Source: Bacteroidota bacterium | GTDB lineage: Bacteria; Bacteroidota; Bacteroidia; CAILMK01; JAAYUY01 | Assembly: GCA_018698135.1 (NCBI GenBank) | Contig: JABINZ010000195.1 | Span: 1-36,012, forward strand | Length of the DNA: 36,012 nt | Direction of reading: 5' to 3' | Shown here: positions 1 through 9,007 of the stretch, in pieces | How the letters are laid out: each line of letters starts with the position of its first letter | How positions within the stretch are numbered: the first letter of the stretch is position 1 | The notes under the pieces: model-generated | What the model was told of the DNA's origin: nothing | Databases searched by the model: none | What the model saw: the letters and a program-made list of their open reading frames with translations, nothing else | Program-made: the position numbers and the translations under genes

Positions 1-420
1 GTGTTATTCCCATTTCTTAAAATATTCCAAATCAATTCGATTGCAACTATTAATTGCCTAAGCGTGTACCTGTCATCTATATTGTGGAAAACTCAGAAAT
101 TGAATAAAATTACTTGCTATGTTTGTCCCTGATTAGTTACTGATTTTTAATGATTTAATAAAAATGTTATGTAAAAAATAATTCTCCAGGAAAACCCAAT
201 AAGTCTTAGCAGACCCTGACGGGAATTTCCATTATAAAGCAGAATATGAGGAAGTATTGCTTCATATTTTTAGAAGTAGGCTGCAAACCTACAAAAAAAA
301 TCATATTTACTTTATGCAAATACGCTGAAATTTTTCTTGTAAACTTCTAATGCAACTACTTATTTTCACTTAGAAATATTGACTGATTAAATATAAAACG
401 CTTGCCTGAGAATGAAAATA
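1..420. other. Gene-free left edge
   Basis: I see no credible coding region here. A small imperfect hairpin near 245-270 (GAAG, 5-nt loop, CTTC, then ATATTTTTAG) could be a weak plus-strand terminator for a gene left of the window. A second short hairpin (GTAGG/CCTAC near 276-292) is followed by A residues and does not fit a plus-strand terminator. The region lies downstream of the minus-strand DUF116 gene, but no strong minus-strand terminator is visible. Confidence 0.4.
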
Positions 421-1245
421 TCATTTACATTTCTTTTCCAATAACTCTTCTAATTGCACCAAATCCGTATTTGTCTGATGCATTTTACCCATCCACTTCG
501 GACAACGATTGGCATTCAATGGGTGTCCAATAACAGGGATTCCTGCTTGACTCACTTTTTTCATTCCTTCTCTTAACTCAGGAATACAAGCTATTCCCAA
601 CACCCCAATGCTTTCGTTTCTATTTCTATATTGCTTGAATAATGGTTTTAAGCTTTTCCCACTCCACAAATAAGCTTCAATTTTGTGCTTTTTAAGAAAA
701 GAACTAATCACACCCAATAAACAAGCTGTTGAACAATTGACACAAACCTTTTCAAAATCTTTTTTTATCGACTTGCATTCAAGGTTTTCATCTCGCAAAC
801 AATAGGGAAGTAAAGCTATTCTATTTTGGCAATTCTTAAATCTGGACAAATTGATCCTATTCAGAATTCCAATTTCCAACATAAACAGATGATGTTGTTT
901 TTCTGTGGTCCAAACAACTTTTTCTCGAAGTTTGAAACGACTTAGTTGCTTGAGGTGATTTTCGGTGCCTGAGGTATAGGCAGATAGTTTGTCAAAAATT
1001 AAATCACTTATTTCATTCTGAATTGATCTATCTGCATTTGCTTTTTGAATTACTCTTGTAGTAAAAGAAAGTTGACTCTGTTTGCGAACTTCCTGAAGCA
1101 AAGAATTCAAATCGGAATCAATCAAAAGCTTGTCAATTATTGACTCAATCGTTCTGAAGTATTTGTAGGTTGTTATGCCATCAAATAAACTATATGTTTG
1201 GCCTTGAACAGGAGTATATGTATTTCTTAAAAACGGGATCGTCAT
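421..1245 (-). CDS. DUF116 family protein
   Basis: This is a 274-residue protein whose C-terminal half matches the DUF116 pattern. There is an LPYCLR segment followed by a cysteine cluster (C149, C157, C168, C171, C175), then a GIACIPEL-type segment with C220 and a further C248. The spacing suggests a metal or Fe-S site, but the molecular function of DUF116 is not established. The N-terminal ~100 residues are helical-looking and I do not recognise them. The ATG at 1245 diverges from the DmsB-DmsC-like gene that starts 58 bp away. A promoter-like TATCTTTG element for this gene lies inside the first codons of that neighbour. The family assignment is fairly secure; a role in redox chemistry with the neighbour is inference. 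Confidence 0.75.
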   Translation of the reverse strand: MTIPFLRNTYTPVQGQTYSLFDGITTYKYFRTIESIIDKLLIDSDLNSLLQEVRKQSQLSFTTRVIQKANADRSIQNEISDLIFDKLSAYTSGTENHLKQLSRFKLREKVVWTTEKQHHLFMLEIGILNRINLSRFKNCQNRIALLPYCLRDENLECKSIKKDFEKVCVNCSTACLLGVISSFLKKHKIEAYLWSGKSLKPLFKQYRNRNESIGVLGIACIPELREGMKKVSQAGIPVIGHPLNANRCPKWMGKMHQTNTDLVQLEELLEKKCK

Positions 1246-1303
1246 AAATTCTTAACTTGCAGGCTGATTATTTATTGTTTAGATAATTGCACTTAATTCA
1301 CCG

Positions 1304-2629
1304 ATGCCAAAGATAGCAGCTAAAATACAAACCAAAGGCTTCATTTTCGACCAAAATAAATGTGTTGGTTGTCAGGCTTGTGTATTGGCTTGTCAAATTG
1401 AAAACAAAACAGAATTAGCTTACAATTGGCGAAACGTACACAATTCAAACAGCTATCAGCAATCCCAAATTCCACTTTTCTATCTTTCTATTGCATGCAA
1501 TCACTGCGAGGAAGCACCCTGTATGAAAGGATGTCCAAGCAATGCATACCATAGAGATGCTAAAACAAATGCTGTATTAATTGATAGCCGAAAATGTATT
1601 GGTTGTAGCTATTGCTCATGGGTTTGCCCCTATGATGCTCCAAAATTGCAAAATGGGATTATGCAGAAATGCACTTTCTGCGAACACAAATTACAGGAAA
1701 ATGAAAAACCTGCTTGTGCCTTGAATTGTCCTGTCGGTGCATTGGATTATGGAATTATATCCGACAGTAAGAATCAAATCCCAAGTTTTACAGAATTCGG
1801 TATAAAGCCTAAAATTGATATAATCCCACTTTTCAATAATCGCAAGACTCCTTTTATGGATGTTGATGTTTTAAAACCAGCAGGATGTCCAGAAATTATT
1901 ATAGAAGAAAAAGTGGAGCAGAAAATCAAGCTGAAAGATGAATGGCCATTAGCCTTATTCAGTTTTATTGTAGCCACTTTAGTTGGATATTATTTTTCCT
2001 GTTTAGCTGGCAATATTCAGTTTCACCCCATTCCATTTTTCACAGCTGCTCTGGCAGGCTTAGGTTTGAGCTTAATTCACCTTGGCAAACCAATAAGGGC
2101 TTTCCGAGCCATTTTGAATTTCAAATATTCATGGCTAAGCAGGGAGATTGTCTTTTACACTCTTTTTGTCGGAATTATGGCTTTTGGATATTATGTAGAT
2201 ATCAAATCAATTACGCTGCTTGTGTTGTCTGTTGTCCTTGCTCTACTGAGCCTGATCTCTGTCGATCAGTTGTACAGAAAAGCAGCTACTAGTCAGAAAA
2301 GGATATTCCACACAGGAGAAACCATATACATTGCTCTTTTCCTGTTTCTTATTTCTTTCCCACAACTACTTGTTATAGTTGTTTTGGCAAAAAATCTTAT
2401 TTACCTGATCAGGAAATTGTTTTTTGTAAAAAAGGATGAGCAAAAACTGCTAAACCTGACTGTAGTCAAACTCTTTTTTGCCATAGTGATTCCGGCAATT
2501 GCATATTCAACTCAACCTATTATTCTATTTGCTTCACTTGCCATAAGTGAATTGATTGATCGCTTTGAGTTCTATTTGGAAATGAAGATTGTAACGCCTG
2601 AAATACAGTTGAAAGAAACGAATACTTAA
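1304..2629 (+). CDS. Fused DmsB-DmsC-type electron-transfer and membrane-anchor protein
   Basis: One 441-residue polypeptide combines the two electron-transfer subunits of a DMSO-reductase-type complex. Residues ~15-150 carry four cysteine quartets for four [4Fe-4S] clusters: C20/23/26/30, C65/68/73/77, C98/101/104/108 and C123/126/138/142. Residues ~190-420 form a multi-helix DmsC-like quinol-binding anchor with an HLGKP-RA segment followed by SWLSREI, the DmsC signature. In known systems this module passes electrons between the quinone pool and a molybdopterin catalytic subunit. No such subunit lies in this window: DUF116 is upstream and a convergent TonB receptor downstream. The partner is therefore encoded elsewhere or is unconventional. 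The start at 1304 places the first cluster normally. Confidence 0.85.
   Translation: MPKIAAKIQTKGFIFDQNKCVGCQACVLACQIENKTELAYNWRNVHNSNSYQQSQIPLFYLSIACNHCEEAPCMKGCPSNAYHRDAKTNAVLIDSRKCIGCSYCSWVCPYDAPKLQNGIMQKCTFCEHKLQENEKPACALNCPVGALDYGIISDSKNQIPSFTEFGIKPKIDIIPLFNNRKTPFMDVDVLKPAGCPEIIIEEKVEQKIKLKDEWPLALFSFIVATLVGYYFSCLAGNIQFHPIPFFTAALAGLGLSLIHLGKPIRAFRAILNFKYSWLSREIVFYTLFVGIMAFGYYVDIKSITLLVLSVVLALLSLISVDQLYRKAATSQKRIFHTGETIYIALFLFLISFPQLLVIVVLAKNLIYLIRKLFFVKKDEQKLLNLTVVKLFFAIVIPAIAYSTQPIILFASLAISELIDRFEFYLEMKIVTPEIQLKETNT
1308..1335 (-). promoter_or_regulatory. Candidate promoter for the DUF116 gene
   Basis: On the minus strand, TTG (1333-1335) is followed after 17 bp by TATCTTTG (1308-1315). 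This fits the Bacteroidota TTG / TAnnTTTG promoter pattern. It lies within the first codons of the divergent DmsB-DmsC-like gene, so the two transcription units would overlap at their 5' ends. Confidence 0.45.
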
Positions 2630-2645
2630 TCTTTGAGAAGATTAA
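2626..2645. terminator. Weak hairpin between convergent genes
   Basis: TTAATCTT and AAGATTAA form an 8-bp stem around a TGAG loop, spanning the stop codons of the two convergent genes, which are only 12 bp apart. It is AT-rich, and neither strand has a convincing U tract, so a termination role is only possible. Confidence 0.3.
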
Positions 2646-5050
2646 AAACTTCCTTTTAAAGCCAGAATAAAATTTCTACCTGGAGCAACAATACCAGAAG
2701 AATAAGGGCGGTATCGTAAATTGGTTATGTTTTCTATACCTGCATTGATTTGAATATGCGAATTAATTTGATACATGGCTTTAAAATTCAATGTACCCCA
2801 AGCAGGTGAATAGGGATCACCATGCGCATCAGTAGCATACATATAGCTTTTGCTGATTTCTATAGGAGATAGGTCTTTATGGGAAATCATGGCGTTATAG
2901 CGCCCATACAAATCGGCACGAAAACGCTGAATTTGATACACAAAATGTACGCTTGCAAAGGTAGGAGCAGCATGCCTTAAGGGAACATAATCGCCACTTT
3001 TTTCATCCTTTTCCATCCCTCTGGTATACGTTAAACTTGCCTTGATAATTATAGGAGTGCTGATATCTGCATTTACACCTATATGAAATCCATAAACGTA
3101 GGCACTACCTGTATTGACCAAAGCTTGAACCTGACTCATCTCACCATCGTAGACAATCGAATCAAGACCATCGAAAAGAAAATCTCTACGAACCATGGCA
3201 TCCAATAAATAAGTTGCAAAAGTGGTTGCTTCTATCTGGAGGAATTCTCCAAATGACTTTTCAGCACCTAAATCCAGATTAATGGCATATTCAGGTTTGA
3301 GATCAGGATTGGGAACAACTACCGCTCCCGGCTCTGAGTCAAATACCTTTCCAATATCATCTATATTTGGCGCTCTAAATCCAGAAGCCAAACTTGTATT
3401 GATTTGCCAGCTTTCATCAGGATGCCAGACTAAGCCAGCACTGGCATTAAATGCACCTGTATTGATCGTAATATCTTTAAAAGGAAACGAATAAAAGCTC
3501 GTGTCAAAAATTGAATAAATAAATACGCGACTATAGCGCATGCCTGTTACAAAAGTTAATTTTTTACTGATGTTTTTTTTATAATTCCCATAAACAGCTA
3601 AACTCAGGTATTGCGATCCATCAGGATATCTACTCGCGTAATCATTTAATGCTGCTGTTTTAGTGTTGTAAATTGTTGCTGATGAAGAAATGGAATTGTA
3701 TGATCCATCGATTCCATAAAAAATATATGAATCTTCTTTAAGCTTCTTTTCATTATCAAAATTCAATGTATAAACTATAACTTCTTCAAATCGGTTATAC
3801 CTATTTTCATCCCAAATTTTTCGGCTATGCCTGCTTTCTTTATAATCTTGTCGGGCAAAAATAAACTTCATTTTATCCGTCCATTTTCGTTGCTTTTTAT
3901 TGACATAGGTTAAAGAATTCATCATCCAAACTTGTGGACCATAAGACCATTCAGCATATTTCAAATTTGAATCACTATTGTATTGTGTTAACCTATCGTA
4001 TCGGGGAACATCAGATGTTTGGGAATAATGAAAAGCATAAATCCAATCAGAGTATTCATTAGGTCGAAAACGGAATTTTTGCATAAAGTTCATTTGGCTG
4101 TATGCGGTTTGAACCTGCCTGTTTCTATTTGCATTCTTAAAAACATGATCACTATCGCTTACTTGATGCACATATTCTTTCCTTGTATATTCTTCAAATC
4201 CCACATTGCCCATCATCAAATCATCATACTCGCTCATGGTAAAGCTGGTAACACTGGCAAAACGACATCTGCCAAAATTCAAATCAAAATGAGTGCTTCT
4301 TTCCTGATTGGCAGAGGCATAACGCATCCAGGCTGAGCCAGAATATTCGGATACATTGGCCACAGAAAGTTTTGGCTTTAAGGTATGGAAATCCATCACT
4401 CCACCAAGGGCATCACTTCCATAAATCACTGAACCTGGTCCAAAAATGACTTCTGTATTTTCAATAGCTGCTGCATCTAACGAAATTACATTTTGCAAGT
4501 TTCCACTACGATAAATGGCATTATTCATTCGAACACCATCCACAACCAATAGTAATCTATTTGCGGAAAATCCACGTATCATAGGGCTTCCTCCACCTAA
4601 TTGGCTTTTTTGAACAAAAACTTCCTCCGAAATGCTTAATAAATCAGCTGCTGTTTGTGGATTTTCGAAAGATATATGTTTTTGATCAATTGTAATTATT
4701 TTAACAGGAACCTCTAGCTTACTTTGTTCCCATTTGTCAGAAGTAACTACAAATACAGGCAAACTTATAGCACTTTCAATCATTTGGATTTTAAAGCCTG
4801 CTTCCTTTAGTTCGCTATATGATGTTACAATTTTTTTATAGGATTGCCTGAGAAAAAGAATGCTATCTGTTTTTGAAAAAATGCCAATTTCAGCATATCC
4901 TAAAGTATTAGTTGAAACCGATTGTCCTCCACAGTAAATATAAACATCAGCTAATGGCTGAAGATTCGTATTGTCCAATACTTCAACTTTTTGTGCAAAA
5001 TTAAACGTACTAATAAATAGTGATAGCAGTATAGAAATTGGAATCCTCAT
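2642..5050 (-). CDS. TonB-dependent outer-membrane receptor, haem/haemoglobin-type
   Basis: This 802-residue protein has a signal peptide (residues 1-19, ending near FAQ), a short carboxypeptidase-regulatory-like domain (~20-95), a plug domain (~110-225, with MIRGFSANRLLLVVDGVRM) and a 22-strand-type barrel ending in phenylalanine. An FRAP motif (558-561) followed by NPDL (581-584) resembles the FRAP/NPNL boxes of haem and haemoglobin receptors, so iron or haem uptake is the best guess for the substrate. The barrel would import ligand using TonB-ExbBD energy; no TonB, haem chaperone or inner-membrane transporter lies alongside. The ATG at 5050 gives a proper signal peptide. The gene is convergent with the DmsB-DmsC-like gene and diverges from the PLP enzyme. 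Confidence 0.88.
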   Translation of the reverse strand: MRIPISILLSLFISTFNFAQKVEVLDNTNLQPLADVYIYCGGQSVSTNTLGYAEIGIFSKTDSILFLRQSYKKIVTSYSELKEAGFKIQMIESAISLPVFVVTSDKWEQSKLEVPVKIITIDQKHISFENPQTAADLLSISEEVFVQKSQLGGGSPMIRGFSANRLLLVVDGVRMNNAIYRSGNLQNVISLDAAAIENTEVIFGPGSVIYGSDALGGVMDFHTLKPKLSVANVSEYSGSAWMRYASANQERSTHFDLNFGRCRFASVTSFTMSEYDDLMMGNVGFEEYTRKEYVHQVSDSDHVFKNANRNRQVQTAYSQMNFMQKFRFRPNEYSDWIYAFHYSQTSDVPRYDRLTQYNSDSNLKYAEWSYGPQVWMMNSLTYVNKKQRKWTDKMKFIFARQDYKESRHSRKIWDENRYNRFEEVIVYTLNFDNEKKLKEDSYIFYGIDGSYNSISSSATIYNTKTAALNDYASRYPDGSQYLSLAVYGNYKKNISKKLTFVTGMRYSRVFIYSIFDTSFYSFPFKDITINTGAFNASAGLVWHPDESWQINTSLASGFRAPNIDDIGKVFDSEPGAVVVPNPDLKPEYAINLDLGAEKSFGEFLQIEATTFATYLLDAMVRRDFLFDGLDSIVYDGEMSQVQALVNTGSAYVYGFHIGVNADISTPIIIKASLTYTRGMEKDEKSGDYVPLRHAAPTFASVHFVYQIQRFRADLYGRYNAMISHKDLSPIEISKSYMYATDAHGDPYSPAWGTLNFKAMYQINSHIQINAGIENITNLRYRPYSSGIVAPGRNFILALKGSF

Positions 5051-5214
5051 GAAGTATATAATACTATGATTTGATTATTAATTGTTTAAAATTCGGGAGA
5101 TGCAAAAATCGGACACAATTTTATATAATAGACGATTTCATTTTTGTTTTTAACTATTTGAATGATTTTAAGGAAATTCGTTTCAAGGTTTATCAATACA
5201 ACTCAATTTTTATC

Positions 5215-6390
5215 ATGCTAAAAAACAAGATCAATTCCATTCAAAGTCCAATTTATCAAGATGCTGGCTTTGCATTCGAAAATGTTGAACAACTAAAACA
5301 AGCATTTTCAGAAGAACAAAACCATCCGCATGAACCTGATAACTACATTTATTCCAGATATCGCAATCCTGTGGTTGTTGATGCTGAGAAAGAGTTAGCC
5401 AAAATTGAAGGCAGTGCCTGGAGCTTGCTGACCCAATCAGGTATGTCGGCAATAGATTTAGCATTATCCCTATTTCACAAGGGAAAATCGACCAAACCCT
5501 GGCTGTTTTTTTCTGAGATTTACGGAGGAACAAATTCTTATATCGATTTGGTTCTCAAAGAAAAACGGGGAATTGATGTACATACTTTCTTTGCTGATGA
5601 TGGCTCCTATAATTTAGATAAGCTTGATGCAATATTAGCAGAAATTCGCCCTGAGGTAGTTTATTTTGAAGCTGTTTCCAACCCAATGCTTATTGTGGCT
5701 GATGCAAAAGAAATAATAAAACTTGCCAAAAGGCATGGTGCTAAAGTACTGGTTGACAATACTTTTTCAACACCCTTACTTTGGAAGCCCTTAGAAGATG
5801 GTGCTGATTTAGTAATTCATAGTGTTACAAAATATTTTGCCGGACATGGAAATTTAACGGCAGGAGCGGTTATGGGAAATGATATGGATGATCTTAAGCA
5901 AATGATTAACTATCGAAAATGGATAGGTCATATGATAAGCCCTGTAGATGCCTCCAGATTACTATCATTTCTCAAAACTTTTGAAATCAGATTTTTAAAA
6001 CAATGTGAAAATGCATTCAATCTGGCTAAAATACTAGCACAACATCCTGCCATTGATTTTGTGCACTATCCTGGGATCAAAACTCACCCTACACATAATA
6101 ATGCAGTGAAATTAACCAGAGGCAATGCTTTTGGAGCTATGATTACTTTTGATATTGCCGGAAAAGATAATTCCGAGAAAGAAAAAAATTGTCTTGCTTT
6201 TATTGAAGAAATAAAAGAACAAATCCCTATTGTTCCAACTTTAGGAGATGTTGATTCTATTATGCTTCCGGTTGAAGCTGTTTGGGGTGCTAAATATCCC
6301 TATCCGGGGATGATCAGGCTTTCTGTAGGAATTGAAAATTTCGATCTTTTAAAAAATGACCTAATCAAAGCATTAGATCAATTAAAGTAA
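5215..6390 (+). CDS. Trans-sulfuration-family PLP-dependent enzyme
   Basis: This encodes a 391-residue fold-type I PLP enzyme of the Cys/Met metabolism family (cystathionine gamma-synthase, cystathionine lyase, methionine gamma-lyase and O-acyl-homoserine sulfhydrylase group). Visible signatures are YSRYRNP (~46-52), SGMSAI (75-80), the PLP-contacting aspartate in VDNTFSTPL (D181), and the Schiff-base lysine K206 in HSVTKYFAGHGN. I chose the ATG at 5215. The frame is open back to 5071, but those 48 extra residues do not resemble the family, and 391 residues is the usual family length. The precise reaction cannot be read from sequence alone; sulfur amino-acid metabolism in the cytoplasm is likely. 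No met or cys genes adjoin it. Confidence 0.85.
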   Translation: MLKNKINSIQSPIYQDAGFAFENVEQLKQAFSEEQNHPHEPDNYIYSRYRNPVVVDAEKELAKIEGSAWSLLTQSGMSAIDLALSLFHKGKSTKPWLFFSEIYGGTNSYIDLVLKEKRGIDVHTFFADDGSYNLDKLDAILAEIRPEVVYFEAVSNPMLIVADAKEIIKLAKRHGAKVLVDNTFSTPLLWKPLEDGADLVIHSVTKYFAGHGNLTAGAVMGNDMDDLKQMINYRKWIGHMISPVDASRLLSFLKTFEIRFLKQCENAFNLAKILAQHPAIDFVHYPGIKTHPTHNNAVKLTRGNAFGAMITFDIAGKDNSEKEKNCLAFIEEIKEQIPIVPTLGDVDSIMLPVEAVWGAKYPYPGMIRLSVGIENFDLLKNDLIKALDQLK

Positions 6391-6436
6391 TCGCTTAAGG
6401 CGAAACATACACAAAAGAAATAATAATTGGCAATAA

Positions 6437-6781
6437 TCAGGCTTTGGAGTTTCCTGCAATGAATAAAGAAGCACCAATAAATGCAGCATAAGTGGTAATG
6501 GCCATTTTTGAACCTGCCAAATTCGGCAGATATAAAATCAGAATAAACACCAGAATAATAGATGCAAGGGCAAATCCAGCAATTCGTGCTTTATAATTAA
6601 TAGCCATGCTTATACCAGCTAAAATAAAAATTGCTCCGGTAGCATATACCCATATCTCAGGGAAAGGAATATAATCAGGAATGTAGGAGGCAGCTTTAGC
6701 TGTTTGACGAAAATGATTAATTCCGTAGGCGATAAAGGAAAGTGCGAATAGCACACGTCCGAAAAGGGATGTTATCTTCAT
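6437..6781 (-). CDS. DoxX-like small membrane protein
   Basis: This is a 114-residue protein with four predicted membrane helices and an N-terminal RVLFALSFIAYGINHF segment, resembling DoxX/DoxD-like membrane proteins of Bacteroidota. Family members have been linked to quinone or thiosulfate redox chemistry and to oxidative stress, but most, including this one, have no assigned function. It is convergent with the PLP enzyme (46 bp apart) and divergent from the methyltransferase gene. The ATG at 6781 is the natural start, because the first helix follows directly. Confidence 0.65.
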   Translation of the reverse strand: MKITSLFGRVLFALSFIAYGINHFRQTAKAASYIPDYIPFPEIWVYATGAIFILAGISMAINYKARIAGFALASIILVFILILYLPNLAGSKMAITTYAAFIGASLFIAGNSKA

Positions 6782-6966
6782 AACTTTGTTTTAATGCCAT
6801 AAATTGTTCAATAATGATGCAAACAATTAATAATTAATAGCTTAGAGCTTGCTTTCTGATGAAACAAAAGTGATTCTTTTAGCTTATTAACAATCACAGA
6901 ATAAGATGATAGAGGCAGGAATAAGCCTTTTCACGAACTTCGCAATGTTTTAGAAGCAAGCAAAAC

Positions 6967-8943
6967 ATGAGTAGCACATTTAGCATAAAAGAAACAGCAA
7001 GGCAACTTGGCATTACAACTACCACTGTACAAAATTGGGAAAAACAGGGTTATTTAAAGCCAATTAAGAAAAATAACACCCTGCTGTATCAAAAGCGGCA
7101 AGTATTGCATTTGAAAGAACAAATAGAAAATGGCGAAATTGGAAGATTGGGAAACAGAGCCAATAAAAAGAATTCAAATCGCACATTTGTTCCAGAAGAA
7201 TATACTGGAAATCCCGAGGACGTTCCTCTTATCGAGATTATTATCAATATTGTCAACAAAAACAAGCTTGAAGTTGCCGAGAGCATTTTTGTTTTATGTT
7301 TAAATAAGTTGGTTCAGGAAAAGATATTTGACAATTTACCCCTTCAGGAATTACTCAAGTTTTACAATAAAAACAGCCTACACGAAAACATCAGTCAAGA
7401 ACTTAATTTATGGCAGCTGGATTTAAATCTGGAATCTAAAATCGATAAATATCAACCGCTTTTAGATGTTCGGATTGCCTTAGATGGTGATTTCATTGGC
7501 AGTATATATCAATCTATTTTAACGGAAGGCCACAAATCAAAAGAAGGCTCCTATTATACACCATCAGAGCTATGCGAAAACATGGCAGGTGAGTATCTCA
7601 ATCAAATAAAAGGACAAGTGAAAATCTTGGACCCTTGCTGTGGAACCGGTCAATTTTTAATAGCAGCAGGGAAACAGATTAAAAAAATGGGTCGCTTAAT
7701 TAAACCTGAAAATATTTGGGGTTATGATATCGATCCCATTGCTGTGAAAATTGCTCGATTAAATTTAATGATATTATTCAGGGATTTTAATTTTAGTCCC
7801 AATATTTATACAAGAGACATTATTTATAATTATTCGCTTGACGATAAAATTCACAAAAACAGAAAATTTGATTTAATTATCAGCAATCCGCCATGGGGAG
7901 CAGAATTTCAGGTTGAGCAACTCAGTTTTTTAAAGGAAAATTATCCCTCCATTTTAACACTCGAATCATTCTCCTATTTTGTATTTATCGGTTTGAACTT
8001 GTTGAACCAGGGAGGTTTCTTGTCCTATATATTACCAGAATCCATTCTGAACATCAAATTTCATAAAGATATCAGGCAGTTTATTTTGCAGAATGCAAAA
8101 GCCATAAAAATCTTTAACTACAATCGGATTTTTAGCAATGTATTTACTCCGGTTATTCGATTGGATTTGCAAAAAATTCCTGAACATAATATCAGTTTGC
8201 CCATTATCACAAATGGAGATAGCTACACCATTAACTCGAGTCGTTTTCAGCGAAACAAGGATTTGGTTTTTGATATTTACAATACTAATGAAGATGCGCG
8301 CATAATTGAAAAAGTTTATTCATTAGAACACCAAACGCTTCAAAATCAGGCTGACTGGGTTTTAGGAATTGTAAGCGGAAACAATAAGGAATTTTTAGCT
8401 CAATCGCCAAAAAAAGGTTGGCAGGTTATTTTAAAAGGCACTGATATTCAGAAATTCCAAATAAAAAATGCTAAAAACTGGATTAGGTTCGATCGGGACA
8501 AGCTTCAGCAAGCAGCACCATTAATTCGCTATAAGGCTAAAGAAAAACTCATTTATAAATTTATTTCCAACAAATTGGTTTTTGCCTACGACAACAAACA
8601 GCGATTAAGCTTAAACAGCGCCAATATAGTGATCCCCAAAATACCTGACTACTCCATAAAAGCAATAATGGCTCTTTTTAACTCTACTTTATATCAATTC
8701 ATTTTCAAAAAGAAGTTTTTTGCGTTGAAAGTTCTTCGAAGTCATTTGGAGCAATTACCCTTGCCTTTATTCGAGACACAGACGCTTGAACGTTTGGAGA
8801 AATTTTCTGACCAACTCATGCTGGCATCTGCCGATGAGGAACTTTACGAAGAAAGATTTGCTGAGTTGGATGAGATGGTATTTAATTTGTTTGGATTAAC
8901 TAATGCTGAAATAAAAAGGATACAAACTGAAGTCACCAAATAG
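6967..8943 (+). CDS. MerR-type HTH fused to an N6-adenine DNA methyltransferase with a TaqI-like specificity region
   Basis: Residues ~4-52 form a MerR/excisionase-like winged helix (FSIKETARQLGITTTTVQNW). Residues ~85-160 are a helical linker. Residues ~175-400 are a class I SAM-dependent adenine methyltransferase: SYYTP (195-199), motif I LDPCCGTGQF (221-230) and catalytic NPPW (307-310). The C-terminal ~200 residues resemble TaqI/Eco57I-type target-recognition regions and end with a helical LDEMVFNLFGLT segment typical of type IIG enzymes. At 658 residues it is shorter than most type IIG restriction-methylases. I see no PD-(D/E)XK nuclease motif and no restriction gene beside it, so it looks like a solitary methylase. 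The HTH in place of an N-terminal nuclease is unusual and suggests targeting or regulation by DNA binding. The start at 6967 retains the whole HTH. Confidence 0.85.
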   Translation: MSSTFSIKETARQLGITTTTVQNWEKQGYLKPIKKNNTLLYQKRQVLHLKEQIENGEIGRLGNRANKKNSNRTFVPEEYTGNPEDVPLIEIIINIVNKNKLEVAESIFVLCLNKLVQEKIFDNLPLQELLKFYNKNSLHENISQELNLWQLDLNLESKIDKYQPLLDVRIALDGDFIGSIYQSILTEGHKSKEGSYYTPSELCENMAGEYLNQIKGQVKILDPCCGTGQFLIAAGKQIKKMGRLIKPENIWGYDIDPIAVKIARLNLMILFRDFNFSPNIYTRDIIYNYSLDDKIHKNRKFDLIISNPPWGAEFQVEQLSFLKENYPSILTLESFSYFVFIGLNLLNQGGFLSYILPESILNIKFHKDIRQFILQNAKAIKIFNYNRIFSNVFTPVIRLDLQKIPEHNISLPIITNGDSYTINSSRFQRNKDLVFDIYNTNEDARIIEKVYSLEHQTLQNQADWVLGIVSGNNKEFLAQSPKKGWQVILKGTDIQKFQIKNAKNWIRFDRDKLQQAAPLIRYKAKEKLIYKFISNKLVFAYDNKQRLSLNSANIVIPKIPDYSIKAIMALFNSTLYQFIFKKKFFALKVLRSHLEQLPLPLFETQTLERLEKFSDQLMLASADEELYEERFAELDEMVFNLFGLTNAEIKRIQTEVTK

Positions 8944-8972
8944 GTACATCTTTTAAGACTGAATTAAATCCT

Positions 8973-8980
8973 TAAATTCG
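8973..8980 (+). promoter_or_regulatory. Possible -7 element for the VWA gene
   Basis: TAAATTCG, a near match to TAnnTTTG, lies 27 bp before the TTG start at 9008. No clear TTG -33 element is found at the expected distance. Confidence 0.25.
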
Positions 8981-9007
8981 CAGCAATAAACACTTTAATA
9001 AAAGTCA

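Noticed and set aside
5071-5214. 48-codon N-terminal extension of the PLP enzyme
   Set aside because: The extension does not resemble the family. The ATG at 5215 gives the normal length.
6389-6402. Short TCGC/GCGA hairpin after the PLP enzyme
   Set aside because: The stem is only 4 bp with no T tract, too weak to call a terminator.
6849-6960. 8-bp inverted repeat GCTTGCTT / AAGCAAGC upstream of the methyltransferase gene
   Set aside because: The arms are about 100 bp apart, short, and have no other structure between them. Chance is likely.
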